From assembly GCA_964583825.1 (NCBI GenBank), contig CAZOXM010000008.1, positions 1 to 64,000 on the forward strand: 64,000 bases of DNA, read 5' to 3'. The stretch comes from GCA-1730015 sp964583825. Lineage in GTDB: Bacteria > Pseudomonadota > Gammaproteobacteria > Granulosicoccales > Granulosicoccaceae. Both the position numbers and the translations under genes were made by a program. The notes under the pieces were generated by a model, which ran no database searches, was not told where the DNA came from, and was given only the letters and a program-made list of their open reading frames with translations. This document shows positions 1-7,810 of this stretch, piece by piece (position 1 is the first letter of the stretch; each line of letters starts with the position of its first letter).

Positions 1-106
1 GTTTATCAATTTGGCCGCTGAATGTCGAATCATCATGAATAATGCAGGCTAGTGGGGCGTGCGATAGCGATCCGCCTCCATGTCATGCCACACAACCGGC
101 AAGAAT

Positions 107-733
107 TCAGCTGCCCCTGGAATTCGCTCTATGAACAGCACCGGCAGCCCCAAAGAGGGCAGAAACTCTACCCGATATCTGGTGGAGCGGCAGAATCACA
201 TCAACTGCACCTGAGGAAACGGCAGATCCAGGCATGCCCCAGACGACACTGGTTTCTTCATCCTGCGCTATGGTGAACCCACCTGCCTGCTTAATGTTCA
301 GCAGGCCATCAGCGCCATCACGCCCCATTCCCGTGAGAATCACTCCGACTGCATTGGCGGCAACGGTCCTCGCTACCGAATTGAACAATACATCCACTGA
401 CGGTCTGTGTCTTCTGTACGGCTCTGTATCCAACAATCTACAGAAATAGTCTCCTTTTCGACAAACTACTTCCAAATGTCTGTCGCCGGGTGCGACATAA
501 ACAGCGCCCTGTTCAATTGATTCGCCATGTTCCGCCTCTTTAACATTCAACGCGCACTTCTCGTTGAGCTTATTCGCGAATGCTCGTGAGAACCGACTGG
601 GAATATGCTGAACAACCAAAGTCCCCGGTGAATTGATCGGCAGCGCGGCAATGACTTCCTCAAGCGCTCGTGTTCCGCCTGTGGAGGCTCCTAACGCCAA
701 CAGCGGAGCCCCGGAACCATTATGAATGCTCAT
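107..733 (-). CDS. cheB: CheB-type methylesterase, effector domain only
   Basis: Chemoreceptor glutamate methylesterase/deamidase that reverses CheR methylation. The 208 residues cover only the catalytic domain. The catalytic residues are visible: Ser17 in GASTGGT, His43 in VVQHIP and Asp139 in GMGRDGADG. Standard CheB is about 350 residues with an N-terminal receiver domain whose phosphorylation relieves autoinhibition. Here the ATG lies only about 15 residues before the catalytic Ser motif, so the receiver and linker are absent. It is the last gene of the cheA-cheW-STAS-cheD-cheB string. The enzyme should be active without CheA control, or controlled another way (inference). Confidence 0.93.
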   Translation of the reverse strand: MSIHNGSGAPLLALGASTGGTRALEEVIAALPINSPGTLVVQHIPSRFSRAFANKLNEKCALNVKEAEHGESIEQGAVYVAPGDRHLEVVCRKGDYFCRLLDTEPYRRHRPSVDVLFNSVARTVAANAVGVILTGMGRDGADGLLNIKQAGGFTIAQDEETSVVWGMPGSAVSSGAVDVILPLHQISGRVSALFGAAGAVHRANSRGS

Positions 734-950
734 TTACTTCTCACGCCTTTGTATCGCAGGATTGCGCCGCAGAGTCAATGCCAAAGGCCTTAATGGGTGT
801 ATGGGTATTTTTTGTATAGAAAACTGCCGCGCACCTTTGAAAACACGAATGTCCCACGACCAGGATCTTCCCATCGGCACTAGTATGTCAGCGTGTAATG
901 GGCAAACATTGCCCCGCAGTTGCCGGAAATCAACAGACCATACAAACGTA
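734..950 (-). other. cheD-cheB spacer, possible receiver-domain remnant
   Basis: This 217-bp spacer separates cheD from the truncated cheB, where a full CheB would carry its receiver domain. No good ORF spans it. In one minus-strand frame the stretch GKILVVGHS can be read, which resembles the KILVVDDS start of a receiver domain with the acidic pair altered, and it ends at a stop just before cheB. The match is short and may be chance. The spacer is too short to hold a complete receiver domain. Confidence 0.3.
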
Positions 951-1541
951 CTAACCACACAGCCGCCACGACGCATCGTTCTCTGCCAGCGTATCGAGCG
1001 TGCCAGGTTCGATTTTTTGCAGCGTCGGAAGCCGCTTAATCATCGCCTTCCCGGTGACCGGGTTGAACCTGATCTTCCTGGAAAATGGATAGCCGACGTC
1101 GTGAGAACCAATTGAAATATGGTGTTTCTCCAGACACGACCATGCGAATTCGACGTTTCTTCGGCCAACATCCTGCTCGCTGTTGAACATGGTTCCACCG
1201 CCGAACACCATCGCTTCCATTGAGTGAGTCCGGCTACCAAGTTGTTCGAGGGATTGTATCAGTTGGGCAATGGCGTGGTTGCCGTAGCGTGTAGCATCGA
1301 CGGTCCCGCTAAGCTCTTCTTTGCCAACTGGCAGGAGGTAATGGTTCATACCACCGGCTTTGAGCAAGCGATCGTAAAGGCAAATCGATACACAAGATCC
1401 AAGCACGGTGGATAGCATTTCATCTTTGGCTGACACATAACAGTGCCCCGGCAGGAGCTGCACCACCTCCAGTCCAAGCGTGTTGTCGATAAACCTGAGA
1501 GGTTCACTTATCCGGGTAGACGACAGCTTTTCCTCAATCAT
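951..1541 (-). CDS. cheD: Chemoreceptor glutamine deamidase CheD
   Basis: CheD deamidates glutamines in MCP signalling domains and in many bacteria interacts with CheC/CheX-family phosphatases. The 196-residue protein has the nucleophile Cys50 in TVLGSCVSICLYD, His67 in GGMNHYLLP, the glycine-rich GGGTMF loop and the GRRN motif typical of the family. It lies 39 bp after the STAS gene and before cheB in the cheA operon. A CheX-like gene is encoded in the neighbouring plus-strand cluster, so a CheD partner of that type may exist (inference). Confidence 0.95.
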   Translation of the reverse strand: MIEEKLSSTRISEPLRFIDNTLGLEVVQLLPGHCYVSAKDEMLSTVLGSCVSICLYDRLLKAGGMNHYLLPVGKEELSGTVDATRYGNHAIAQLIQSLEQLGSRTHSMEAMVFGGGTMFNSEQDVGRRNVEFAWSCLEKHHISIGSHDVGYPFSRKIRFNPVTGKAMIKRLPTLQKIEPGTLDTLAENDASWRLCG

Positions 1542-1580
1542 GCATCGGCAACCTGGGCCTCAGGGGACGCTTTGTTATGA

Positions 1581-2327
1581 TCAAAACTGAAGACCCAGCA
1601 AACGTGCTGACTCATCGAACTCTTTAGACGAACCAATGATTTCCAGGGGTATATTCGTTTCTTTCAGCCTCGCAGAGTACGACCATAAAAGTTGGAAAGA
1701 GGCAGTGTCCATACGCTTTACACGCGAGGCGTTCACCTCTACGTTCTTCGCATCGAGAGAATTCAGAAAGCAATCCTTGAGTGCGTTTAGTTTACTGAGC
1801 CTGATATCGGTCGGCAGGCTGATGCTGCACGCGCCATCCCCACCTATTTCCAGTACTGGTTCGTCATCGACAGGGTCATCATCATTGTCAAAAAGAATTA
1901 AAAAGCTGTCATCATTGTCGTCACCGAGCTGCAGCTCGGCACCTGCAGCTCCATCAGCCTTTTTCGGCTCATCGAGGATATAAACGAAAGAATCGTCCGG
2001 TGTGCTGTCTTCCATTTTGACAGGTACTGCCTTAGCGCCGTCCCGGGCTGCCTGGACATCCGTTTCCTGCACAGCCGACTCCCCTGGTTTGTGAATTGCC
2101 TGTTCGTCGGTAGTACCTGACACAGGCTCCGATTGCGCGTGAGTCTGCGTTTCCGTTGCCGACCGATGCGCCTTATCGGCAGCTTTTTTCTTTTTTGAAG
2201 CCTTGGCCGTCGCAGGTTTAGCCGACGCTTTTTTCTTGCGCGCAGCTTTCTTTTTGGAGCGTTTCTTTTTACTCGCTGGTGCTGCTTTCTGCTGTTTTGC
2301 GGATACCGATTCAGATTTTCTGGTCAT
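1581..2327 (-). CDS. STAS-domain protein with Lys-rich N-terminal tail
   Basis: The 248-residue protein has three parts. Residues about 1-55 are a histone H1-like Lys/Ala tail (repeated KKK and KKKR). Residues about 56-155 are acidic and low in complexity, with runs of Asp. Residues about 155-248 form a STAS (anti-sigma-factor-antagonist-like) domain, with VNASRVKRMDTASFQLL where such proteins carry the phosphorylatable Ser/Thr loop. It sits between cheW and cheD. STAS proteins in che operons are known but their role is not settled. Whether the basic tail binds nucleic acid, phospholipid or the acidic segment cannot be told from sequence. Confidence 0.85.
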   Translation of the reverse strand: MTRKSESVSAKQQKAAPASKKKRSKKKAARKKKASAKPATAKASKKKKAADKAHRSATETQTHAQSEPVSGTTDEQAIHKPGESAVQETDVQAARDGAKAVPVKMEDSTPDDSFVYILDEPKKADGAAGAELQLGDDNDDSFLILFDNDDDPVDDEPVLEIGGDGACSISLPTDIRLSKLNALKDCFLNSLDAKNVEVNASRVKRMDTASFQLLWSYSARLKETNIPLEIIGSSKEFDESARLLGLQF

Positions 2328-2379
2328 AAAAAGCTATTTCCGTATTTTTATACAAATCTGTTTGATGACAGTCAACTTT

Positions 2380-2883
2380 CTATGCCGCCTCATTCATGGC
2401 ACTTAAATCCGGTAGCCAATCAGCAATTAACAAATCAATATCCAGAATTATCACCATTTTTTCTTCTATGGAAATAAGCCCCTTGACCGCATCCTTGTTC
2501 TGGATGTCATTGAACTCCGGGTTGGTCTGCAACTCTCCATTATCAAACTTATAAACCTCAGAGACAGCGTCCACCACCACCCCTACAACGTGTTCTTTTC
2601 CGTCGAGCTCTGCGCGAACGACTATGACTACAGTGGTCGAATGGAACTCGGCTGTTGCCATTCTGAATTTTACGCGTAAATCGATTATTGGCACGATCGC
2701 GCCTCTCAGATTAATCACACCCAGCATATAGTCGGGTGTATCCGGTATACGGGTAACTCCGTTCCATCCCTGTATACCTTGTACTGAAAGTATATCGACG
2801 CCGTATTCTTCTTTACCGATGATAAAGGTTAGAAATTCACCGCTATTGTCAAGTGTCGATGCGTTGTCTGAGTTTTGGTTCAT
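2380..2883 (-). CDS. cheW: CheW coupling protein (copy 1)
   Basis: Single CheW domain of 167 residues that links MCP receptors to CheA. Visible family features are FIIGKEEYGVDILSVQGI near the N terminus, the conserved VINLRGAIVPIIDLR strand pair (about residues 60-74) and the C-terminal helix after GLISIEEKMVIILDIDLL. It starts 44 bp after cheA in the same operon. It is closely similar to the second cheW at 10572-11066, including the shared EEYGVDILSV and IQGWNGVTR segments, so the pair looks like paralogues. Confidence 0.96.
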   Translation of the reverse strand: MNQNSDNASTLDNSGEFLTFIIGKEEYGVDILSVQGIQGWNGVTRIPDTPDYMLGVINLRGAIVPIIDLRVKFRMATAEFHSTTVVIVVRAELDGKEHVVGVVVDAVSEVYKFDNGELQTNPEFNDIQNKDAVKGLISIEEKMVIILDIDLLIADWLPDLSAMNEAA

Positions 2884-2927
2884 ATGTTTATACCGTTATT
2901 CATAGGAATTTTGCACAATCGCGAACA

Positions 2928-5161
2928 CTAGGCAGCGACTGCGAAATCCTGCTCTTCCTGTGTTACCGCGCCATTATTCCTCAAATTCTGAAGTAAGCCG
3001 GGTATGTCCAGGATCAGCGCAACTCTGCCATCACCCAGTATGGTGGCTCCGGTCAGGCCATCCACCTTTTTATAGTTCTTTTCGATACTTTTTATCACTA
3101 TCTGCTGTTGTTCAAGTAGTTCGTTAACCAAAATTCCGAACCGGATGTTCTCTGTTTCTACGATAACAAGCAGGTCAGCTGGCTTGTCTTCCGGTTTTTG
3201 CTGCACGCCGAACTGGCCCGCCGCTCTGGCGACAGGTATGTATCTCTCTCTAAGCAGATACACTTCCCCGCTTCCGCTTACTGTCTTAATTTGCTCAGCC
3301 TTTACCTGTACCGTCTCAACAATAGAAAGGAGTGAAATCACATACGTTTCCTCACCCACCCGAACCAGCTGCCCGTCGAGAATAGCCAGCGTTAACGGGA
3401 GACTTATTCGCAGCGAAGTTCCTCTGCCGGGAAAGGATTGCACTCTAATTTGGCCTCCAAGATCAATGATATTTCGCCGTACGACATCCATACCGACGCC
3501 ACGACCGGAAACATCGCTAACTACTTCCGCGGTGGAGAACCCCGGATGGAAGATCAGGTTATCTATTCGTTCGTCGGAGAGATTCTCACCGGTCGTCACC
3601 AGCCCTTTTTCAACCGCTTTAGTCATGATCCTTTCGCGATTTAAGCCTGCACCGTCGTCCTCCACCTTGATTACGACATTTCCGCCTTCATGTGCTGCAC
3701 TTAAGTGCAGTGTACCTGTTTCATCTTTCCCATTCGCCACTCGTACGTCGGGCATCTCAATACCATGATCAAGAGAGTTCCTCACGAGATGAACGAGTGG
3801 ATCGCTCAATTTTTCCAATACTGTTTTGTCGACTTCTGTCTGTTCACCAGACACAACAAGGTTAATTTTTTTGCCGAGTGTGTTGCTTAAGTCTCTGACT
3901 AATCTGGGAAAACGATTAAAACTGGAGTTTATCGGCAGCATGCGGATCTGCATTGCGCTCTCCTGCAGCTCCCTCGTGTGTCGTTCCAGCTGGATCAGTC
4001 CGTCACGCAGTTCATCAATCACATTCGGGTCATAAAACTCCCCGAACCTGCGTAACATAGACTGAGTGATCACCAATTCACCAACCAGATTCAGCAGTGA
4101 ATCAACTTTATCAATACCTACACGAATTGACGACGACTCGGAGGACGCCTTTTTCTTTGGCTTAGGGGCGGCGCCAGCTGATTTGTTACTTTGTGCCGGC
4201 GCTGCGCCAGTGTCTTGCTGACCCGCATTACCATCCTTTATTTGATTGGACTCAGCACCCTCAGCACCCTCAGCACCCTCAGCACCCNNNNNNNNNNNNN
4301 NNNNNNNNNNNNNNNNNNNNNNNNNNNNNNNNNNNNNNNNNNNNNNNNNNNNNNNNNNNNNNNNNNNNNNNNNNNNNNNNNNNNNNNCTCAGCACCCTCA
4401 GCACCCTCAGCACCCTCAGCACCCAATAATTCTATTGCTATTTCCGCTTCGCTGGCGACCCACTCGAAGTGAGACTCTACAGAGCTCTCACTTTCACTGG
4501 TCTCGAGTATGATCTCCCACGTTAAGTGTATATCTTCCGGGTCCAGCTCCTGCAGGGAAGGCAAATCGCCGGCATTTACATTGACCGAGTAGCTACCCAG
4601 TTGCGAAAGCTCTCTGAATATGACCAGTGGATCATTGCCACTGTTTAAAATATCCGGCTGTGGATCAAAAGATATTTTATACCGCTGCGTGCTGGTCCCG
4701 GCTGCACTGACCTCGGGTTCCACAACATTTCCATCGGATTTTTCTTCTGTGGTGGTAGCGCTGCCAGCGTTTGATTTTTCAAGCATTTCCTTGATGCGCA
4801 CATCAAGAGCTGCACGAACCGGCGCATCATCAGGCTCTCCGTTTTTTAGATTCTGCAGCATACTGCCAATGCAGTCGACTGATTCCAGAAGTAGCTGTAC
4901 CGCATCCTCTGTGACATCCCGATCTCCATCCCGCATCTGATCGAGAATTGTCTCTACTCCGTGTGTAAAGCCTGAGATGCCCTGAAAACCAAACGTCCCG
5001 GCACCACCCTTTATAGAGTGCGCTGCACGAAAAATGTTGTTTATTATTTCAAGGTCCGCCGCCCCGAGGTCCAGGCCAAGCAGCCCTGATTCCATGACCT
5101 CCAATCCCTCGGCACTTTCCTCAAAGAAAACTTCGTAGATTTCTGTAAGATCAAGTTCCAT
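2928..5161 (-). CDS. cheA: CheA chemotaxis histidine kinase (interrupted by assembly gap)
   Basis: The phospho-donor kinase of the array. The N-terminal HPt domain has His48 in AAHSIKGGAGTFG. A P2-like region follows, then a Gly-Ala-Glu repeat, a Lys-rich linker, the dimerisation domain (VDSLLNLVGELVITQ), the ATPase with NSLDHGIE (N box), VEDDGAGL (G1) and GRGVGMDVV (G2), and a C-terminal CheW-like domain. The two halves lie in different minus-strand frames only because a 100-N run (4288-4387) sits in the repeat. In-frame joining needs a gap of 3n+2 bases, and 100 is not of that form. It is therefore one intact gene with a wrongly sized gap, not a frameshift. Confidence 0.93.
4251..4424 (-). 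repeat. 9-bp tandem repeat (Gly-Ala-Glu) holding the N gap
   Basis: On the plus strand the unit is agcaccctc, and on the coding strand it reads ggtgctgag (Gly-Ala-Glu). Four copies stand on each side of the 100-N run. Both gap edges stay in the repeat, and the repeat phase implies a true gap of 9k+8 bases, or a 1-base overlap. The run most likely marks a collapsed tandem array between the P2-like and dimerisation domains of CheA. Confidence 0.9.
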
Positions 5162-5767
5162 CGACTTAACTCTAATCCATTATGTATATTGTTTAGGCTT
5201 TAATATCAGCGGCTTCGCATAATTCACTGCCCGGAAAACAACTCGATGCTGGTGTGCCGGGCAGGAATTGCTGCATTCTTACGAGCCGAATACGCTCGGA
5301 TGATATTATGTATGCAGGCGGGGGACTGAATCGGTAGCCAGCATGCGTGGCCTGCAATCGTCGATATATTGTAAAAGCTGCAGCACTTGACGCACTCCCT
5401 GCGAGTAGGCGGAATTCCATTCCAAATAATTATGAATTACATTCATTGATAAATCGAAGAGCATCCACGGGTGATTCTCCTCGATAGTCTTTTATTTTAT
5501 CGGCACACAACCCAGATATTTAGTTATCGTGGTAATGTCGTGCATTTGCCATATACAACCAAATAACACCCGTTGCATCCAACGGATAGCTTTTGCAGAA
5601 ATGCATGCAAAAAAAAGGCTAGATTTACAAACCCAAGGAATTATCTTTTCATGAATATATTCTCTATCCATGATGTTTTTCAGTAAACGGCTGTTGCATA
5701 AGCACATTACCTGAGTAAGCACGCAAAAGATACACGGTTACAGTAATTCCACAGACAAAATGGTTGC
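5162..5767. other. Divergent cheA/cheR intergenic region
   Basis: 606 bp between cheA (minus) and cheR (plus), holding the sigma-28 promoter for cheA. A 75-codon minus-strand frame (5193-5420) lies between that promoter and cheA. It has no recognisable domain and no clear Shine-Dalgarno, and may be an untranslated leader. A second minus-strand frame (5492-5722) overlaps the promoter and is not credible. No clear promoter for cheR was found. Confidence 0.5.
5497..5522 (-). promoter_or_regulatory. FliA (sigma-28) promoter of the cheA operon
   Basis: Read on the minus strand: TAAA at 5522-5519, 14 bases, then GCCGATAA at 5504-5497. The -10 element matches the flagellar sigma-28 consensus GCCGATAA at every position. 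It lies about 335 bp upstream of the cheA ATG, giving a long leader. It would place cheA-cheW-STAS-cheD-cheB in the late flagellar class. Confidence 0.7.
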
Positions 5768-5788
5768 TTGTCAGCTATCAAGAAATCC

Positions 5789-6667
5789 ATGGTTGCACCG
5801 TTACCGCGAACAGATGTGTCATTACCACGGTACCTGCATCGGATGCAAATCGCTACTTCAACAACCTATAACAAGTCCAGGATGGACCCGGACTTCCGCC
5901 GGATTCAAGCGCTTGTTTACAAGCATACGGCAATTGTGGTGTCTGATGAAAAAGTTGATTTCATCAAAGCGCGTCTGGCGAAACGCCTCAGACATTTCGG
6001 TATTGATACGATCGGTGAATACTGTGATCGAGTGGAGTCCGGGCACGAAGCGCTGGAGGCGTTCACCAGTCTGATAACGACGAACCATACGTACTTTTTC
6101 AGGGAATGCCATCATTTTGAAAAAATGATTTCATATCTGAAAGAAAACAAGGATTCCGATCGGGTGATCTGGTCAGCCGGTTGTTCAACCGGGGAAGAGC
6201 CCTATTCCATTGCAATATCAATGGCAGAGTCACTGCAGCCTGCAACACTGTCGAATACGAGAATTATTGCTACCGACATTGACGAGAAAGTACTGGAAAC
6301 GGCGAGAAAGGCTGTCTATGGAGAAGCTAAACTGCAATCGATGTCAAGCGCGAGACGAAATCTGGGCTTCAGGAAAGAAAGCTCCGTCGAACCCGCATCG
6401 TATAGGGTTAAGCACGCAATACGGGATCGCATTGAGCTCAGGAAATTAAACCTTGTTGAACCATTCAAATTCGATCAATGCGTCAATCTCATTTTCTGTA
6501 GAAATGTCACTATCTACTTCGATCGAAAAACTAAGATAGATCTTTTTAGAAAATTTGCCGATATACAACGTAGTGGAGATCTTCTCTTCGTAGGTCATTC
6601 AGAAAATTTGAATGAGCTGTGCAGAGACTACGTTTGTATTGGTGGAACGACGTATAGGCGTCTCTAA
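5789..6667 (+). CDS. cheR: CheR chemoreceptor methyltransferase
   Basis: SAM-dependent methyltransferase that methylates MCP glutamates. The N-terminal helical domain carries DFRRIQALVYKHTAI. The Rossmann core has WSAGCSTGEEPYSIA (SAM motif I), ATDIDEKVLETARK and NLIFCRNVTIYF, and the protein ends with LFVGHSENL. The frame opens with TTG at 5768. I took the first ATG at 5789, but homology would also fit a start at 5882 (MDPDFRRIQ), and no start has a strong Shine-Dalgarno. It is transcribed away from cheA and followed by the cheY-cheX pair. Confidence 0.93.
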   Translation: MVAPLPRTDVSLPRYLHRMQIATSTTYNKSRMDPDFRRIQALVYKHTAIVVSDEKVDFIKARLAKRLRHFGIDTIGEYCDRVESGHEALEAFTSLITTNHTYFFRECHHFEKMISYLKENKDSDRVIWSAGCSTGEEPYSIAISMAESLQPATLSNTRIIATDIDEKVLETARKAVYGEAKLQSMSSARRNLGFRKESSVEPASYRVKHAIRDRIELRKLNLVEPFKFDQCVNLIFCRNVTIYFDRKTKIDLFRKFADIQRSGDLLFVGHSENLNELCRDYVCIGGTTYRRL

Positions 6668-6777
6668 AGGAATTCGGTGTGAATTACCCTGAGTTTGGTT
6701 GTCGCTAAACGAAACTCTACAGGTTTAGGAACCAGAACCGAGAAAATAAGAAATGGACAGCACTGGAAGGGAATCCA

Positions 6778-7140
6778 ATGAAAATACTGGTTGTCGATGA
6801 CAGCACAGCGATGCGCTTGATGATAATTAAAACGCTACGGCAAGCGGGCTTTGGAGACAACGATGTCGTACAAGCCGCAGATGGTTTACTTGCTCTCGAA
6901 GAAATAGCAAAAGATCAGCCAGATCTGGTACTTGCAGATTGGAATATGCCAAATATGACTGGCATTGAACTCCTTAAAAAGCTTCGGGAGGATGGCAACA
7001 ATGTGACATTCGGTTTCATAACCACGGAGGCATCACCGCCGATGCGTGCTATGGCAAGCGAGAATGGAGCAAAATTCCTGATATCAAAGCCTTTCACCGT
7101 CGAGATGTTCGAAAAAGTTCTTGGCGCGATCATAGGATAA
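6778..7140 (+). CDS. cheY: CheY-like single-domain response regulator
   Basis: A 120-residue stand-alone receiver domain. The acidic pair Asp7-Asp8, phospho-acceptor Asp54 in LADWNMPNM, Thr82/Thr83 in FITTEA and Lys104 in ISKPF are all in place. The DWNMPNM string is typical of true CheY. It would carry the phosphoryl group from CheA to the motor or to another target. It is 4 bp upstream of a CheX-like gene, so kinase output and phosphatase appear co-translated. No cheZ is seen in the window. A canonical motor CheY could lie elsewhere in the genome. Confidence 0.9.
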   Translation: MKILVVDDSTAMRLMIIKTLRQAGFGDNDVVQAADGLLALEEIAKDQPDLVLADWNMPNMTGIELLKKLREDGNNVTFGFITTEASPPMRAMASENGAKFLISKPFTVEMFEKVLGAIIG

Positions 7141-7144
7141 GAAA

Positions 7145-7615
7145 ATGGCAACTCTTTGTGCGGCACCAAACGAATCACTGGTTAAATCACTCCTCGACCC
7201 CCTGTTTGGGGCTGAAGTCACTGTAACAACAGGCGATGCGGTTGACACAAACGACGGGTATATTGCGAACTATATCAGTGATGAGGACGTACCTATAGCA
7301 GTCTGTGTCGCAGATGTCGCGATGGTTGTATATTCCGGATCTATTCTAATGATGATTCCGAAAGGCGGAGCAGATGACGCCATCGAATCCAAGGATCCAT
7401 CCGCAGTAATGCAGGAATGCTTTTACGAGGTCGCCAACATACTCTCTCGCGCCGTCATGGACGATTCGTCTGAGCATCTGCGATTAGAAAAAGTATATCC
7501 ACCCGCCACTAACACCGAACTAATGACTTCACTCGGGGATGACGTGAGTACAGTTAGCGTAACCGTAGAAATTCCGGGCTATGGGCCCGGGAACGCCACC
7601 TTTATTTTTAAGTGA
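7145..7615 (+). CDS. CheX/CheC-like CheY-P phosphatase candidate
   Basis: A 156-residue soluble protein. The segment QECFYEVANILSRAV fits the signature helix of the CheC/CheX/FliY phosphatases, in which a Glu and an Asn three residues later (E-x2-N) act on CheY-P. One such helix is visible, as in CheX. Alternating beta-like stretches around it (VVYSGSILMMIP, VSTVSVTVEIPG) suit the fold. Its position 4 bp after the cheY-like gene supports the role. The assignment rests on a short motif and context, so medium confidence. Confidence 0.65.
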   Translation: MATLCAAPNESLVKSLLDPLFGAEVTVTTGDAVDTNDGYIANYISDEDVPIAVCVADVAMVVYSGSILMMIPKGGADDAIESKDPSAVMQECFYEVANILSRAVMDDSSEHLRLEKVYPPATNTELMTSLGDDVSTVSVTVEIPGYGPGNATFIFK

Positions 7616-7810
7616 ACTCCGGGCTGATTTTTCGGGTGTATCAATTCCATAGCCATAGAAAATTGCCAGTCACGCACGTTAGTTACGGTAGTCTTTTGCC
7701 CTATATACAGTAGTAACGTACAGGGAAACAGTATCCCACACTCAAGTGTTGTAAAGTTTCGGCATTGTTGCAATAAGGCAGGCATCAGTCTGCCACGTCA
7801 AGGAAGACGA

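Noticed and set aside
1..106. Possible gene downstream of cheB at the window start
   Set aside because: Too short to judge, with no readable family motif.
3145..3768. 207-codon plus-strand frame opposite cheA
   Set aside because: Antisense shadow of the well supported cheA gene; Ser/Thr/Pro-rich, no known domain.
4238..4287. Apparent stop and frame change in cheA near the N run
   Set aside because: The minus-strand frame shift arises only from the arbitrary 100-base gap; the repeat phase shows that the two halves join in frame.
5193..5420. 75-codon minus-strand frame upstream of cheA
   Set aside because: No domain, no convincing Shine-Dalgarno, low-complexity content. Left as part of the leader rather than called a gene.
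7616..7810. Sigma-28-like site before the first MCP (TAAA, then TGCAATAA)
   Set aside because: Only five of eight -10 positions match and the spacing is 13, too weak to call.
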